This document shows, piece after piece, positions 25,362-35,509 of a stretch of 64,000 bases of DNA (position 1 is its first letter; every line of letters begins with the position of its first letter). The position numbers were made by a program, and so were the translations under genes. The stretch comes from Saposhnikovia divaricata (lineage: Eukaryota > Streptophyta > Magnoliopsida > Apiales > Apiaceae). The notes beneath the pieces were generated by a model. That model did not search any database. It was not told the origin of the DNA and saw nothing but the letters and a program-made list of their open reading frames with translations. The stretch covers positions 175,814,147 through 175,878,146 of the forward strand of contig CM071597.1 of the NCBI GenBank assembly GCA_036435485.1, in the 5' to 3' direction.

Positions 25362-25454
25362 ATGTCACAACAACAGCTAGATCAGACGGCCCGTGCAAGG
25401 CGCACTCGGCGCAAGCAGGTGTTGGCTGTCAGAGGATTACCGCTGAGGTTATAA
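25362..25454 (+). other. 30-codon ORF inside the G1 LTR
   Basis: Starts MSQQQLDQTARARRTRRKQ, shortly after the stem-loop. The reverse-oriented G1-type LTR at 45071 (minus strand) encodes a very similar start (MSQQQLGQMARIRRTRRKR) but a different continuation. It may be a short leader peptide or only conserved non-coding sequence; no function can be assigned. Confidence 0.3.
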
Positions 25455-25770
25455 CTACCATTGCTGAAGAGGAAGCTATTGGTAGGCTAGTTGTTAGCAT
25501 CTGAGTGTCTAATGTATTTATTATATGACACATACAAATGGATGGCAAAGAGTATGTAATGGTTAATTGTAAACCTTTTGGGTTGCAAGAACTCAATCTT
25601 GTGATTAATAATATTTGGTAATTACTCTGAATTCATCTCTGGGACTATAACGGGTATGTTGTGTGTTGTGTTTTGGGTCACAAGGTTGTAATTTAAATTA
25701 TGTTTGTTTTGTGGATGGAAATTGAGACCGTAACGACCAGATCCCTGACCCCGGATCTGGGGGTGTTACA

Positions 25771-27055
25771 TATAAATAGCCAAGCCATTCCACCTATTTC
25801 TCCTAAGCCTAAGAGCCAAGTAAATGCTGCTATTTTCTCTCTAGATACACATCATATCCCAGATTTTAATTGCTCCAAAAAGTACCTAGCAAACAAGCTT
25901 TGTTCTTCATCTGTTATACACCTTTTAAGCTTGTTTTAGAACCATTTCCTCACCATAAACACACCTCTCAGCGAGATCTTCTTGGGCAGTGCTATAGCTC
26001 GTTTTTATCAGCCCTTGTAGTGTTCTTGCATGTGTCTTTGAGTCACCCTTAATCCCTCCTTGCATACCCTTGTGTTGGTGCTCAAACTAGGTCACTTAGG
26101 TAGTGTTTTTATCACCATTTCTTGCTCTAAAATAAATCTATCCAAGACCACTTCGAAGACAAAGCTTTAGTTCAACTAAAGTGGGTTCTTGAAGTACTTT
26201 GGAAGAGGTTTAAGGATCCTTGTGTCCCCCTTAAATTATCTTTCATTGATTGATCTTGGTGGCCTTATTTTGGTTGCACCATTCGGTCGAACCCTTTAAG
26301 CAGACCTTAGCACGAATTTAGGCAGCCTCTAAGTGGTCATTTCTTGTGTCTTTAAGCCACCTCTGATAACCCCTTGCATATCCATCATTTGGTGCTCTTT
26401 CGGCCTTAGTTTTGTGGTGTTGTTAGGCTTCGATCCTAGCTTGTTTTACTTGATTTCTTTGTAGACTTCAAGTGATTCTAAGTTAGTTACATTTTGTTTA
26501 GTGTGTGTCATCTACAAATACTAGTCCGGAGCCTAGTTCATATCCTTTGAGAATACCTCTTATTTGAGAATTCTTTGCTTTAGGCAACCAAGCCGTCAGA
26601 TAAAGCAAAAAGTCATAAACTAGTTACATTTTTGTTGTGTGTGTTGTGCGTGTTGCGTGTGTTGTGTGTGTTGCATTCACGGATATAATTGTTGCACGTT
26701 TAATTTATTGTCTTGCATCACCGCTCGTGTGATAAGTCCCTCGTGTGACTTATCCCGTGTCGTTATTTACTATTTTCCGCACTACGCAAATAGCTAACGT
26801 TATATAAGCGTTTTTCTTAACGGTCCTCGCACTTGCGAGTTGATATTTTTTCTTTCGTCCTCACACTTGTGAGTTGAATAATTAATCACTCTTGCACACA
26901 CCACTAAAGTTCCGTAGCACGTCCGATTGGCGTCGTGACTCGCTCGACTTTTACTAATAACGAATAAATTATTTTAACGCGTAATAGCGTCCCCGTGGCT
27001 AGTACCGTAACATAATAGTTTTGCACGACCTTTGTTATATATATATATATATATA
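25771..27055 (+). repeat. LTR-like sequence of unknown family, left part
   Basis: It begins with TATAAATA immediately after the G1 LTR and runs non-coding up to the (TA)n tract at 27036-27055, where G4 is inserted. It continues at 35515-36223. It contains several perfect hairpins (26731-26873) and a GTGTTG-rich microsatellite at ~26636-26672. No ORF is supported. The right part ends in a C-run plus CTTCTAG, as copia LTRs often do, so a 5'-truncated copia LTR is the best guess. Confidence 0.45.
26731..26873 (+). other. Three closely spaced perfect hairpins
   Basis: GATAAGTC/GACTTATC (26731-26754, 8-bp stem, 8-base loop), CTCGCA-CT-TGCGAG (26826-26839) and CTCACA-CT-TGTGAG (26860-26873). The last two belong to a ~34-bp duplicated unit and differ by a paired change that keeps the stem. 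Confidence 0.6.
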
Positions 27056-27562
27056 TGTTGTGGAATAAAAAGTAGGGTATATTTATTGCGTATTAACTAC
27101 TAGGGTTTGTGGGAGCTTCGAGCTTTAATGGCTGCTCTTGTTGTCGGGGACTAACTCGGTCCTAACAAGATGCCTACGTACCTTGTGAATATCAAGAATC
27201 AAGCCAAAAACGTAGTTCTGAGAATGAGGGGTTAGACCCTTTATATAGGCTGTAGGAGCCTTAGAATTATGGTAGGAGTCAAAGACTTGGTAGACAAGTC
27301 TTCCTTGAGGAAGGTTCCAGATCTATTCCTTGTAGGAATCAGTTTCCATATCGAATTGGATGCCTTGGTGGCTAAGTTTGATGGAGATAATATCCTTATC
27401 CAACTCTTATTGCTGAGCTGTTTATTTCCCTCAATATTAATTACGAAATTAATATCAAAATAGGGATTCTGACTTCATTAATGGGCCCCACGTTTGGACC
27501 ATGCTGGGTCTAATTAATGCCATATTAAATGTGTCTTTAGGGCTTATTTTTAGCCCATATCA
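27056..27562 (-). repeat. 3' LTR of G4 (left end)
   Basis: On the plus strand it runs TGTTGTGGAA...CCATATCA. It is almost identical to 35002-35509. On the minus strand it starts TGATATGG, just after the polypurine tract. Confidence 0.93.
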
Positions 27563-27577
27563 TTTGCCCCCCAACTT
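27563..27577 (-). promoter_or_regulatory. Polypurine tract of G4
   Basis: On the minus strand AGAAGTTGGGGGGCAAA runs directly into the LTR start. Confidence 0.8.
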
Positions 27578-27906
27578 CTAGGAAAACTGATCAGGTTTTC
27601 GTAGAAGTTATATTTGCCTTAATCGAGACTCGGGGTCGTTTTTATCCCTTACCTGGGACTTCTTAATTTTCCTACCCTTATATGGGAATTTTGGTTTACA
27701 CTAGTGTTTCACGAGTATCGTCTTGATTGTAAAGTGTGGAGCGACCTACACATTTACGACGATTTGCCTTATTCGAGGCTTTAATTTGTGCTTGCTTTTA
27801 GCAATTTCGGCACTTTCATAGAGCTTTTATGCATTATTAGCATAAATTATTGCTCAATTTGTCAAGAAGATATTTCTATAATTTTCCTCGTATTTTTCTG
27901 TACTTT

Positions 27907-28356
27907 TCCTAATAATTTAGGAATTTTTTATATACCCACATGTATTTTTCTAAATTATTCCTGATAATTTAGAAATTTTTACGTACCCACAGGTATTTTT
28001 GTTAATTATTCCTAATAATTTAGGAATTTTTATGTACTCACAGGTATTTTCCTTAATTTTTCCTAATAATTTAGGAATTTTTATGTACCCACAGGTATTT
28101 TCCTTAATTTTCCTAATAATTTAGGAATTTTTATGTACTAACAGGTATTTTCCTTAATTATTCCTAATAATTTAGGAATTTTTATGTACCCACAGGTATT
28201 TTTCTTAATTTTTCCTAATAATTTAGGAATTTTTATGTACCTACGGGTATTTTTCGTAATTTTTCCTAATAATTTAGGAATTTTTATGTACCCACAGGTA
28301 TTTTTCTTAATTTTTCCTAATAATTTAGGAATTTTTAATGTACCAACAGGTATTTT
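27907..28356. repeat. Tandem array of nine ~51-53-bp units in G4
   Basis: Nine copies, by count, of a unit containing CCTAATAATTTAGGAATTTT followed by TATGTACCCACAGGTATTTT. Each unit has an internal palindrome-like AATTTAGGAATT core. Because many units are 51 bp (17 codons), the array stays open in one frame on each strand, giving repetitive ORFs that should not be taken as genes. Confidence 0.9.
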
Positions 28357-28994
28357 TTTGTCAAAATATGAAGTGTAGGGACCTTTCAGTAAAAATATAA
28401 ACAATAGGGGTCTTTTCATCAAATTGTCAACTACAGTACTCTTTCTGTCAATTTAGAAGCTCAAGTGCATCCTTTGTAAAGTGTGCAGAAGTTGGGGTAC
28501 CAAACAGCACTTTTGCCAAAAAAAAATAACTTTTCGACCACAAACCTGGTCGAAACAAGCGTGAGTTTTGTTTTTGGTCGAAGCAATTCTCTAGCAGAAA
28601 TCCTGCTCGTTTCGAGCAGGAATGAGGTCGCCCGGATATTTTATTTTTTTTTTTGCTTTTCATCTCTTTTATTTTAAAATATTATTATTCAATAATAACA
28701 TTTTCTTTGTCCGATTCCTGGATAATTTCGATCCCCGAATCGGAAGTGTCCCGCTTGGATAAAATTTCACTCGAATAAAATTCGACCCAGATTTTATTAT
28801 TATTATTTTTAATAATAATAATAATAATTTTTGTAATTTTAGAGGGGTCCTCAGCCCTAATATTTTCGTAATTTAAGATCGCATTTCCGGCTTCATTAGC
28901 TCCCAAATCTTTGAAATTCGTCCCGAATTGAGGTCATTCATGACTCAAGGCACATAAAATTTTTCATTACATAACCCCCTTTTTTTTTGTACCA
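28357..28994. other. Non-coding G4 3' region between the two arrays
   Basis: AT-rich sequence with a TTA/TAA microsatellite at about 28791-28835 that can fold on itself, and several TCGAC/GGTCGAA words near 28535-28610 that foreshadow the next array. No coding signal. Confidence 0.5.
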
Positions 28995-30490
28995 GGATTC
29001 GTGGTATTTTAGATCAGGATTTCGATCAGGAATGCTGATCCTTAGATCCGGATTTTCTATCAGGATGCTGACCCCTAGGTCAGGATTTTCGACCAGGAAT
29101 GCTGACTCTTAGGTCAGGAGTTTCGATCAGGATGCTGACCCTGACCCCTAGGTCAGGATTTTCGATCAGGAATGCTGACCCCTAGGTCAGGATTCTAATC
29201 GAAATAAGGGCCTTCCTAGCTTCTTGGTCGAAAGGATTTTCGAACAGGATTCTTGGTATTTTAGATCAGGATTTCGATCAGGAATGCTGATCCTTAGATC
29301 CGGATTTTCTATCAGGATGCTGACCCCTAGGTCAGGATTTTCGATCAGGATGTTGACCCCTAGGTCAGGATTTTCGACCAGGAATGCTGACTCTTAGGTC
29401 AGGAGTTTCGATCAGGATGCTGACCCTGACCCCTAGGTCAGGATTTTCGATCAGGAATGCTGACCCCTAGGTCAGGATTCTAATCGAAATAAGGGCCTTC
29501 CTAGCTTCTTGGTCGAAAGGATTTTCGAACAGGATTCTTGGTCGTTTCGACCAGGATTTTGGTCGAAATAAAGGCCAACTTTGGCTTGGTCGAACGGATT
29601 TTCGATCAGGAATCCTGACCCTTAGGACAGGATTTTCGATCAGGAATGCTGACCCTGACCCTTAGGTCAGGATTTTCGATCAGGATGCTGACCCCTAGGT
29701 CAGGATTTTCGATCAGGAATGCTGACCCTGACCCTTAGGTCAGGATTCTGATCGAAATAAGGGCCTTCCTAGCTTCTTGGTCGAATAGATTTTCGATCAG
29801 GATTCCTAGTCCTTTCGACCAGGATCTTGGTCGAAATAAAGGCCAACTTTGGCTTAGTCGAACGGACTTTCGATCAGGAATCCTGACCCTTAGGACAGGA
29901 TTTTCGATCAGGAATGCTGACCCTGACCCTTAGGTCAGGATTTTCGATCAGGATGCTGACCCCTAGGTCAGGATTTTCGATCAGGAATGCTGACCCTGAC
30001 CCTTAGGTCAGGATTCTGATCGAAATAAGGGCCTTCCTAGCTTCTTGGTCGAACAGATTTTCGATCAGGATTCCTAGTCGTTTCGACCAGGATTTTGGTC
30101 GAAATAAAGGCCAACTTTGGCTTAGTCGAACGGACTTTCGATCAGGAATCCTGACCCTTAGGACAGGATTTTCGATCAGGAATGCTGACCCTGACCCTTA
30201 GGTAAGGATTTTCGATCAGGAATGCTGACCCTTAGGTCAGGATTTTTGATTAGGATGCTGACCCTTAGGTCAGGATTTTCGATCAGGAATGCTGACCCTT
30301 AGGTCAGGATTCTGATCGAAATAAGGGCCTTCCCAGCCTCTTGGTCGAAAGGATTTTCGATCAGGATTCCTGGTCGTTTCGACCAGGATCTTGGTCGAAG
30401 TAAGGGCCAATTTTTCGCTTGGTCGAATGATTTTTCGACTAGGATTCTTGGTCGTCTCGACCAGGATTTTGGTCGAAATAAGGGCCTCTT
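28995..30490. repeat. Higher-order tandem array of G4 (268-bp and ~252-bp units)
   Basis: The base unit is ~33-36 bp with GATCAGGAATGCTGACC and TTAGGTCAGGATTTTC. Base units are organised in larger blocks. CGGATTTT or CGGACTTT marks recur at 29595, 29863 and 30131 (exactly 268 bp apart), and an earlier block at 29003 recurs at 29255 (~252 bp). Each base unit carries TGACC-n4-GGTCA, and block ends carry TTTCGACCA...TGGTCGAAA, so the array is a series of potential hairpins. Coding is not supported. Confidence 0.92.
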
Positions 30491-31259
30491 AATGGCTTTC
30501 AGGTGTCTTCGACTGTGTGACTTCGGCCTATGGCCTTTCGGGAGGTGCTCGGTCGGGCGAGCTCGGCTGTTGCCCTTCGCGAGGGACTTTGGTTAGGGCT
30601 ACTCGGCCTTAAGGCTTCCTTGAGGTGCCTCGGCCTTGTGGCCTCGGTTAGATCGAATGAAATTTCTTAATTCCTGAGTTCCTTGTTTTTGAGCCCAAAT
30701 TCTTTGCATTGCAGTCAAGCTAGAGTTCTTGGAAACCTTGTTTGGCACCGTGGCTTTCATATTTTTTACTACTTGTTGTTCTTGATTTAAAAAGGTGAAC
30801 TCGTTCGGTGTTGGAGTCCCTTAGTTCTTGCCCCCCTTGCTTCATATAGTGGAGGTCTTGCTTCTCGGTTGATCGCTCAAGAAGTTCATTTGCCACTAAG
30901 CACTCAACTTTAAGTCTGGTGTGCCTTGGCTGGTTGCCAATCCTCTATCTTACTTCTAGGTTTCCAACCTTCTTCTTATACTTGTAGAACCTTGGCTAGG
31001 TTTTAAGTAGCCTGATGCCTCTTGTCAGGTTCGTTTGGAGGCAGATAACCTTGTTGGCCATCAAGGCTTGAATCTTGAGATTTGAAGTTCAAGACCTCAA
31101 GTGTGGAATTGTAAAGGACCTCTTATCTCAACACTATCATTAACAGTTTCTGTACCTTGAAGGCATTATCAAGGGGCCAACCAGTCTCAAGACGAGCTTT
31201 AGGGTCTATCCTTCAGCTTACATCAGCTGGTGCTACCAACTTCGAATTGATGGTCGGGT
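30491..31259 (-). other. Non-coding G4 region between array and RNase H remnant
   Basis: A transition from GC-richer words (GGCCTTGTGGCCTCGG) to ordinary sequence. No open frame with protein-like content was found. In an intact Tat element integrase would lie upstream of here, but I see no trace of it. Confidence 0.5.
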
Positions 31260-31860
31260 CTTCAGGACCTGGAAGTATCCTTGAATATTTGAACATATTC
31301 TTTTCTAGCCTCAAACTCTTCATTGACTTGTGAGACTACCAGCTTTGAGTCTCCACAGACTTTCAAGTTTTTCACCCCCAGGGCTCTTGTCAGTCCAAGG
31401 TCGGCTATCAGAGCTTCATACTCCGCCTCGTTGTAGGTTGTTTGGAAGTTCAACTTCAAGGCATACTCGAGTGTGAACCCATCGGGGCTTTGCAGAACTT
31501 AACCAGCACCACTGGTTTTTGTTTTTGATGCTCCATGAAAATAGAGCATTTTGTTTTTGATGCCCCATCAAAATAGAGAATCCAATACTCCTTCTTCTCT
31601 TCCATGGGTTTCTCACCTTGCTGACCTTCCTGGTCTATTACCTCCTGCCCCCCGACTTCTTGGTTGTTAATGGTATATTCAACCACGAAGTCAGCTAGAG
31701 CCTGGGTTTTGATGGCCGTCCCTGCTTGTACTTAACATCAAATTTTTCTAGTTTGATTGCCCACTTGATGAGCCTTCCATTGGCTTTCGGGCTATGCAAT
31801 ATGTTTCTTCAGCGGGTGTTCCATCAGGACTTCAACGTTTGTCTTTATCCCGGGTCCTTC
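31260..31860 (-). pseudogene. RT-end linker and second RNase H remnant, G4
   Basis: Read from ~31860 downward: a broken linker with VEVLMEHPLKK followed by HQVGNQ-like residues, where Tat elements have the RT/RNase H connection. Next come ALADFVVEYTINNQEVGG and YWILYFDGASKTK (the first catalytic Asp block of the extra RNase H), and after a frameshift FQTTYNEAEYEALIADLGL and KVCGDSKLVVSQVNEEFEAR. This matches the additional RNase H of Tat/Athila elements. Frames shift at least twice and a ~230-bp part repeats at 32172-32400. The rest of RT is absent. Confidence 0.75.
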
Positions 31861-32164
31861 AAGGACTTAAACTCTTATCTGCTGTAACCTAACTCTACCA
31901 TTCGGGGTATGCATTCGTTTGTTTTCATTCGTGTATTCTTTTATTTTCGGTACTTGGTCTTCTTTGACTCACACATCAGGTGCTTGGCACATAAATAAAA
32001 TCACAATCAATGAATGGAAAACAAACTTGCATTAATAACTTGAAATGGGTTCAACCCTTACATAGAGTACTACTGTCCTACTCGGAGCAACATGCTCTGT
32101 AATGGTTTTAATGAACCTTATTTCTACTTCTACTATATAAATATGAAGCTAAGTCCTACTAGGA
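31861..32164 (-). other. Unassigned insert between duplicated RNase H segments
   Basis: About 300 bp without coding signal, lying where RT should be if the duplication is ignored. Ordinary, mildly AT-rich sequence. It may be a relic of the event that removed RT. Confidence 0.4.
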
Positions 32165-32194
32165 TAACTTAAGCCCAATCGGGGTTTTGCAAGA

Positions 32195-33190
32195 CTAGGC
32201 CTGCACCACTTGATTTTGTTTTTGATGCTCCATCAAAATAGAGCACCCACCACTCCTTCTGGTCTCCTCATTCTTATTCTGAGGTTCACTTCCTGCTTGG
32301 GGTACTACCTCCTGCCCCCCGACTTCTTGGTTGCCAATGGTACACTCAACCACAAAGTCAGTTAACGCCTTAGCCTCGATGGCTGTCCGAGGCTTCAGTG
32401 TGATGTCCTCTGCTGACCTTTCTTTGTGTTCCTTACCACTGTGGACATCCATGTCTTCAATCGGAAGGACCTGCCCCCCGACTCCATCAGGCCTTAACGA
32501 GGCTACATAACAGCTTTGTGCCATATTCTGATCACCTTTATGTTCTCCAACACCATTCCTGGTAGGGAACTTGATCTTCACATTATAGGTTGAGGCAACA
32601 GCCTTGAATGCATGAAGTCCAGTCCTTCCAAGGATAGCGTTGTACATTGAATCCGCCTTGATTACCAGGAAGTTCAACATCTGAGTGGCCTCCTTGGGCT
32701 CTTGCCCAATAGTTACAGGCAGCTGAATAGTCCCTTCAACTTTGGATTTTACTCCATTAAATCCGTATATAGGCATGTTATTGGGGGTCAACTGAGAATC
32801 AGTGTATCCCATCTTCACAAACGCATCATGAAACAGAATGTCAACGGAAGCTCCATTGTCTATCAAGACTCGCTTCACCTCCGAGTTTCCAATCACAGGA
32901 GTTATGACCAACGGGTCGTCATGGGGGAACTTCACCCCTTCCAAGTCTGAGTCATCAAAGCTAATCGCTACCTCAGTTTTTGCACGCTTTGGGGCCTCTC
33001 CCACGATGTGCAACACCTCTCGGGCATAAGCCTTTCGAGAGTTCCTAGTTGTCCCGGCCGCAGTCGGGCCTCCTGAGATCATGTTGATTACTGGCCCTCG
33101 GGGCTGTGGGTTACGATCTTGATCGTCATCCCTTCTATTATAGTCTCTTCTCTGATTACCACGGTCTTCACCCTTAGTGAAGTTCTCAGT
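32195..33190 (-). pseudogene. Aspartic protease region of G4 pol, running into duplicated RNase H start
   Basis: An open frame of 295 codons (start of reading at 33082) with the retroviral-type protease active site VLIDNGASVDILF (near 32860), the flap region and the second conserved block NAILGRTGLHAFKAVAST. It continues into TAIEAKALTDFVVECTIGN, the beginning of the RNase H module, and stops. The frame is offset from gag; bases ~33190-33083 in this frame read as an Arg/Asp-rich linker joining gag's end, so one ~1-nt frameshift separates them. Protease would process Gag-Pol in the particle. The catalytic triad DNG(A) is present where D-T/S-G-A is usual. Confidence 0.85.
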
Positions 33191-34968
33191 TTCCCTCTAC
33201 GGATCAAAAACTCGATCTCATCTTTGAGTTGCTTGCAATCGTCAGTGCCATGCCCCACGTCTCTATGGAATCTACAATACTGATTCTGGTTTCTCTTTGC
33301 GGGATCACCCTTGAGTGGCTTCGGCCATCTGAAATCCTTATCATTCTCAATGTCCAACAAGATTCGACTCGTAGGAGTATTCAACCTTGCATACTCAATG
33401 AACCTTGACCCTTGGTTGTTCTTAGGGGCAGAGTCGAAGTCCTCGCTAGTTCGGGGATACTTGTCCCTAGCATCATACTCTTGATCATCATAGTCCTGGT
33501 CTTGCTTTCGCTTCTTGGAGTCATTGTTACCTCCTCCTCCACCTACGGTGCTTTCTTTCTTCAAGCTATCCTCAGCTTTAATATACTTATCAGCCCTTCG
33601 TTGGAGCTCAGCCATGTTCTCAGGGGGATGCTTCACCAATGATCTCTTAAAGAAGAGGTCAGTGGTTCCGTGTTCCAGGGCTACCATTGCCACCTTATTT
33701 TCCAAATCAGTGATATTCAGGGTCTCCTTAGTGAATCGCTTGAGGTAATCCCTCAGATTTTCATTCTTTCCTTGCACTACATACATAAGAGATGCAGAGC
33801 TCTTCTCATGCACCCTTCCGCTAATGAATTGGCTAATGAAAGTGGCACTCAACTCCTTAAAAGAGCCAATAGAGTTCGCAGGCAATCGGCTATACCATCT
33901 CTGAGCCATGCCCGACAGGGTTTGGGGGAACGCTCTGCACTTTAGGGCATCACTTGCAGGCTGCAGCAGCAGTGCGTTCGAGAACGTCCTGACGTGATTT
34001 GCGGGATCACCCATTCCATCATAAGCCTTAATTGTCGGCATCTTAAACTTCCTAGAGATGTGGGCATTCATCACCTCCTCAGTAAACGGAGGTGTAGGGT
34101 CGTCAGGGTCCCCAAGTGGCATCAGATCTTTGGGGTTGCTTCTGGGGGTCTCCACCCTCATAGCTTCTCTTATTGGGACAGCAGCCCTCTTCTGTCTTCT
34201 TGAGGACCTCTCCAAATCTATAACGGGAATCCTTCCTGAGATTGGAGGGGGTCGAGTCAGACTTTGTCTTGCCTGTTCCCTTGCTATATCATCCTTTAGC
34301 CTTTGGATCTCAGCCTCATGAGCCTTAATCCTCTCCTCAGCCGTTTGTGGAGGTCCATCTTGGATTCCTTGGGTCCTCGCCCGAGGTTCTCTGTTAACAC
34401 GTCGCCTCCTTGGATGTTCATCACGATCATCATCCTCAGATGATGAATCATCAGAATAGGGGCCAGAGTAGTCGTCCTGATAAGGACCCAATCCTCTAAT
34501 ATAGGATGGATCCTGTATTTGCATGGTATGTCCGCTTGGCCCTGCTCCCCGAGCAGCTAGAGGGTGGTTAGGCAGACCATACCTCGGGTTAGTATTCAAG
34601 GGGAGATCCGTGGTGTGGATCTGTACCCCTGGTGGTGGGTTGTCAGGATTAAAAAGAGGAGAGACCACCATCTGAAGAGGGTTGCCTCGTCCTGCTTGGT
34701 CGATCAGAGGCAGCGTACTCTCAACGTGGGGAATCGCCCCTGATTGTTGAGAAACTTGAGACTAGGTGATCACCCCTGATGCTGGGAGAGCCTGTTGGAT
34801 GATCGCCCCTGATGCTGGGGGAGCCTGTTGGATGATCGCCCCTGATGCTGGGGGAGCCTGTTGGATGATCGCCCCTGATGCTGGGGGAGCCTGTTCGGTC
34901 AGGGGTGGAGCAGAGTTGAGTGGCACGGCCTCAGTTACAACTGGTGTTGTTCTTCGTGTTTGAACCAT
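33088..34968 (-). pseudogene. gag: gag of G4 (Tat-like Ty3/gypsy)
   Basis: Starts MVQTRRTTPVV, 14 bases after the PBS. Residues ~25-65 are four 11-residue repeats (QAPPASGAIIQ type). An in-frame TAG at 34762-34764 follows, then the frame continues for 527 codons. An acidic/Arg-rich region and a coiled-coil segment (AEERIKAHEAEIQRLKDD) precede the capsid-like Retrotrans_gag core (YDGMGDPANHVRTF, AQRWYSRLPANSI, SATFISQF). A basic stretch and a single zinc-knuckle-like CRFHRDVGHGTDDC come next. The end is frameshifted near 33190. Gag would form the particle packaging G4 RNA. One nonsense codon and one frameshift mean this copy would not work unless supplied in trans. Confidence 0.88.
34766..34898 (-). 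repeat. Four 33-bp repeats in the gag N-terminus
   Basis: Four head-to-tail copies of a 33-bp unit (plus strand GATGCTGGGGGAGCCTGTTG) encoding an 11-residue Pro/Ala repeat. Three copies are identical or nearly so, which points to recent expansion. Confidence 0.9.
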
Positions 34969-34980
34969 GGTTGATGTTGT

Positions 34981-34999
34981 CTTCCCACAGACGGCGCCA
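34981..34999 (-). promoter_or_regulatory. Primer-binding site of G4
   Basis: On the minus strand TGGCGCCGTCTGTGGGAAG lies two bases after the LTR end. TGGCGCCGT-type sites are usual in Tat/Athila elements. I do not assign the tRNA. Confidence 0.75.
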
Positions 35000-35001
35000 A
35001 A

Positions 35002-35509
35002 TGTTGTGGAATAAAAAGTAGGGTATATTTATTGCGTATTAACTACTAGGGTTTGTGGGAGCTTCGAGCTTTAATGGCTGCTCTTGTTGTCGGGGACTAA
35101 CTCGGTCCTAACAAGATGCCTACGTACCTTGATGAATATCAAGAATCAAGCCAAAAATGTAGTTCTGAGAATGAGGGGTCAGACCCTTTATATAGGCTGT
35201 AGGAGCCTTAGAATTATGGTAGGAGTCAAAGACTTGGTAGACAAGTCTTCCTTGAGGAAGGTTCCAGATCTATTCCTTATAGGAATCAGTTTCCATATCG
35301 AATTGGATGCCTTGGTGGCTAAGTTTGATGGAGATAATATCCTTATCCAACTCTTATTGCTGAGCTGTTTATTTCCCTCAATATTAATTACGAAATTAAT
35401 ATCAAAATAGGGATTCTGACTTCATTAATGGGCCCCACGTTTGGACCATGCTGGGTCTAATTAATGCCATATTAAATGTGTCTTTAGGGCTTATTTTTAT
35501 CCCATATCA
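35002..35509 (-). repeat. 5' LTR of G4 (right end)
   Basis: Partner of 27056-27562, with TG...CA ends on both strands. Flanked on the right by the ATATA target duplication. Confidence 0.93.

Larger units (their letters stand above)
9099..25770 (+). mobile_element. G1, chromovirus-type Ty3/gypsy element with ~4.8-kb LTRs and decayed interior
   Basis: Two long direct repeats (9099-15091 and 20984-25770) flank ~5.9 kb. The right repeat starts TGTAAGAACC and ends GGGTGTTACA; a methionine-tRNA-type PBS follows the left copy and a PPT precedes the right one. The interior is a gag-pol wreck in plus orientation ending in an open chromodomain tail. The left LTR lacks the first ~125 bp that the right one has, and it carries a LINE fragment with loss of ~61 bp of LTR. 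By eye the two LTRs are nearly identical, in sharp contrast to the ruined pol. The right flank begins TATAA; the left target site is lost. Confidence 0.88.
20984..25770 (+). repeat. 3' LTR of G1 (4,787 bp)
   Basis: Complete LTR from TGTAAGAACC to GGGTGTTACA. It lies directly after the PPT and matches the 5' LTR throughout. It keeps the segment around 25312-25372 that the LINE insertion removed from the 5' copy. No coding capacity is evident apart from a 30-codon ORF near its end. Confidence 0.9.
27056..35509 (-). mobile_element. G4, young non-autonomous Tat-like Ty3/gypsy element (8.45 kb)
   Basis: Bounded by two ~508-bp LTRs that differ by only four substitutions and one 1-bp indel by direct reading, and by a 5-bp duplication ATATA (27051-27055 and 35510-35514). 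In minus orientation the order is LTR, PBS, gag, protease, RNase H remnants, tandem arrays, PPT, LTR. Reverse transcriptase and integrase are absent. Large tandem arrays in the region before the 3' LTR are known for Tat-lineage elements. With such similar LTRs and no RT, it must have been copied by another element's enzymes, or have lost RT during or shortly before its last copying. Confidence 0.9.

Noticed and set aside
25771..25778. TATAAATA as a host-gene promoter
   Set aside because: It is immediately followed by non-coding LTR-like sequence and no host exon is visible; an LTR promoter relic is simpler.
27907..30490. Repeat arrays that might suggest CRISPR or a repeat-protein gene
   Set aside because: Units are contiguous without unique spacers, and the DNA is a plant retrotransposon. 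The open frames come from unit lengths divisible by three and occur on both strands.
33412..34321. Plus-strand ORFs opposite G4 gag
   Set aside because: They are antisense shadows of the gag frame, which has clear capsid and zinc-knuckle motifs.
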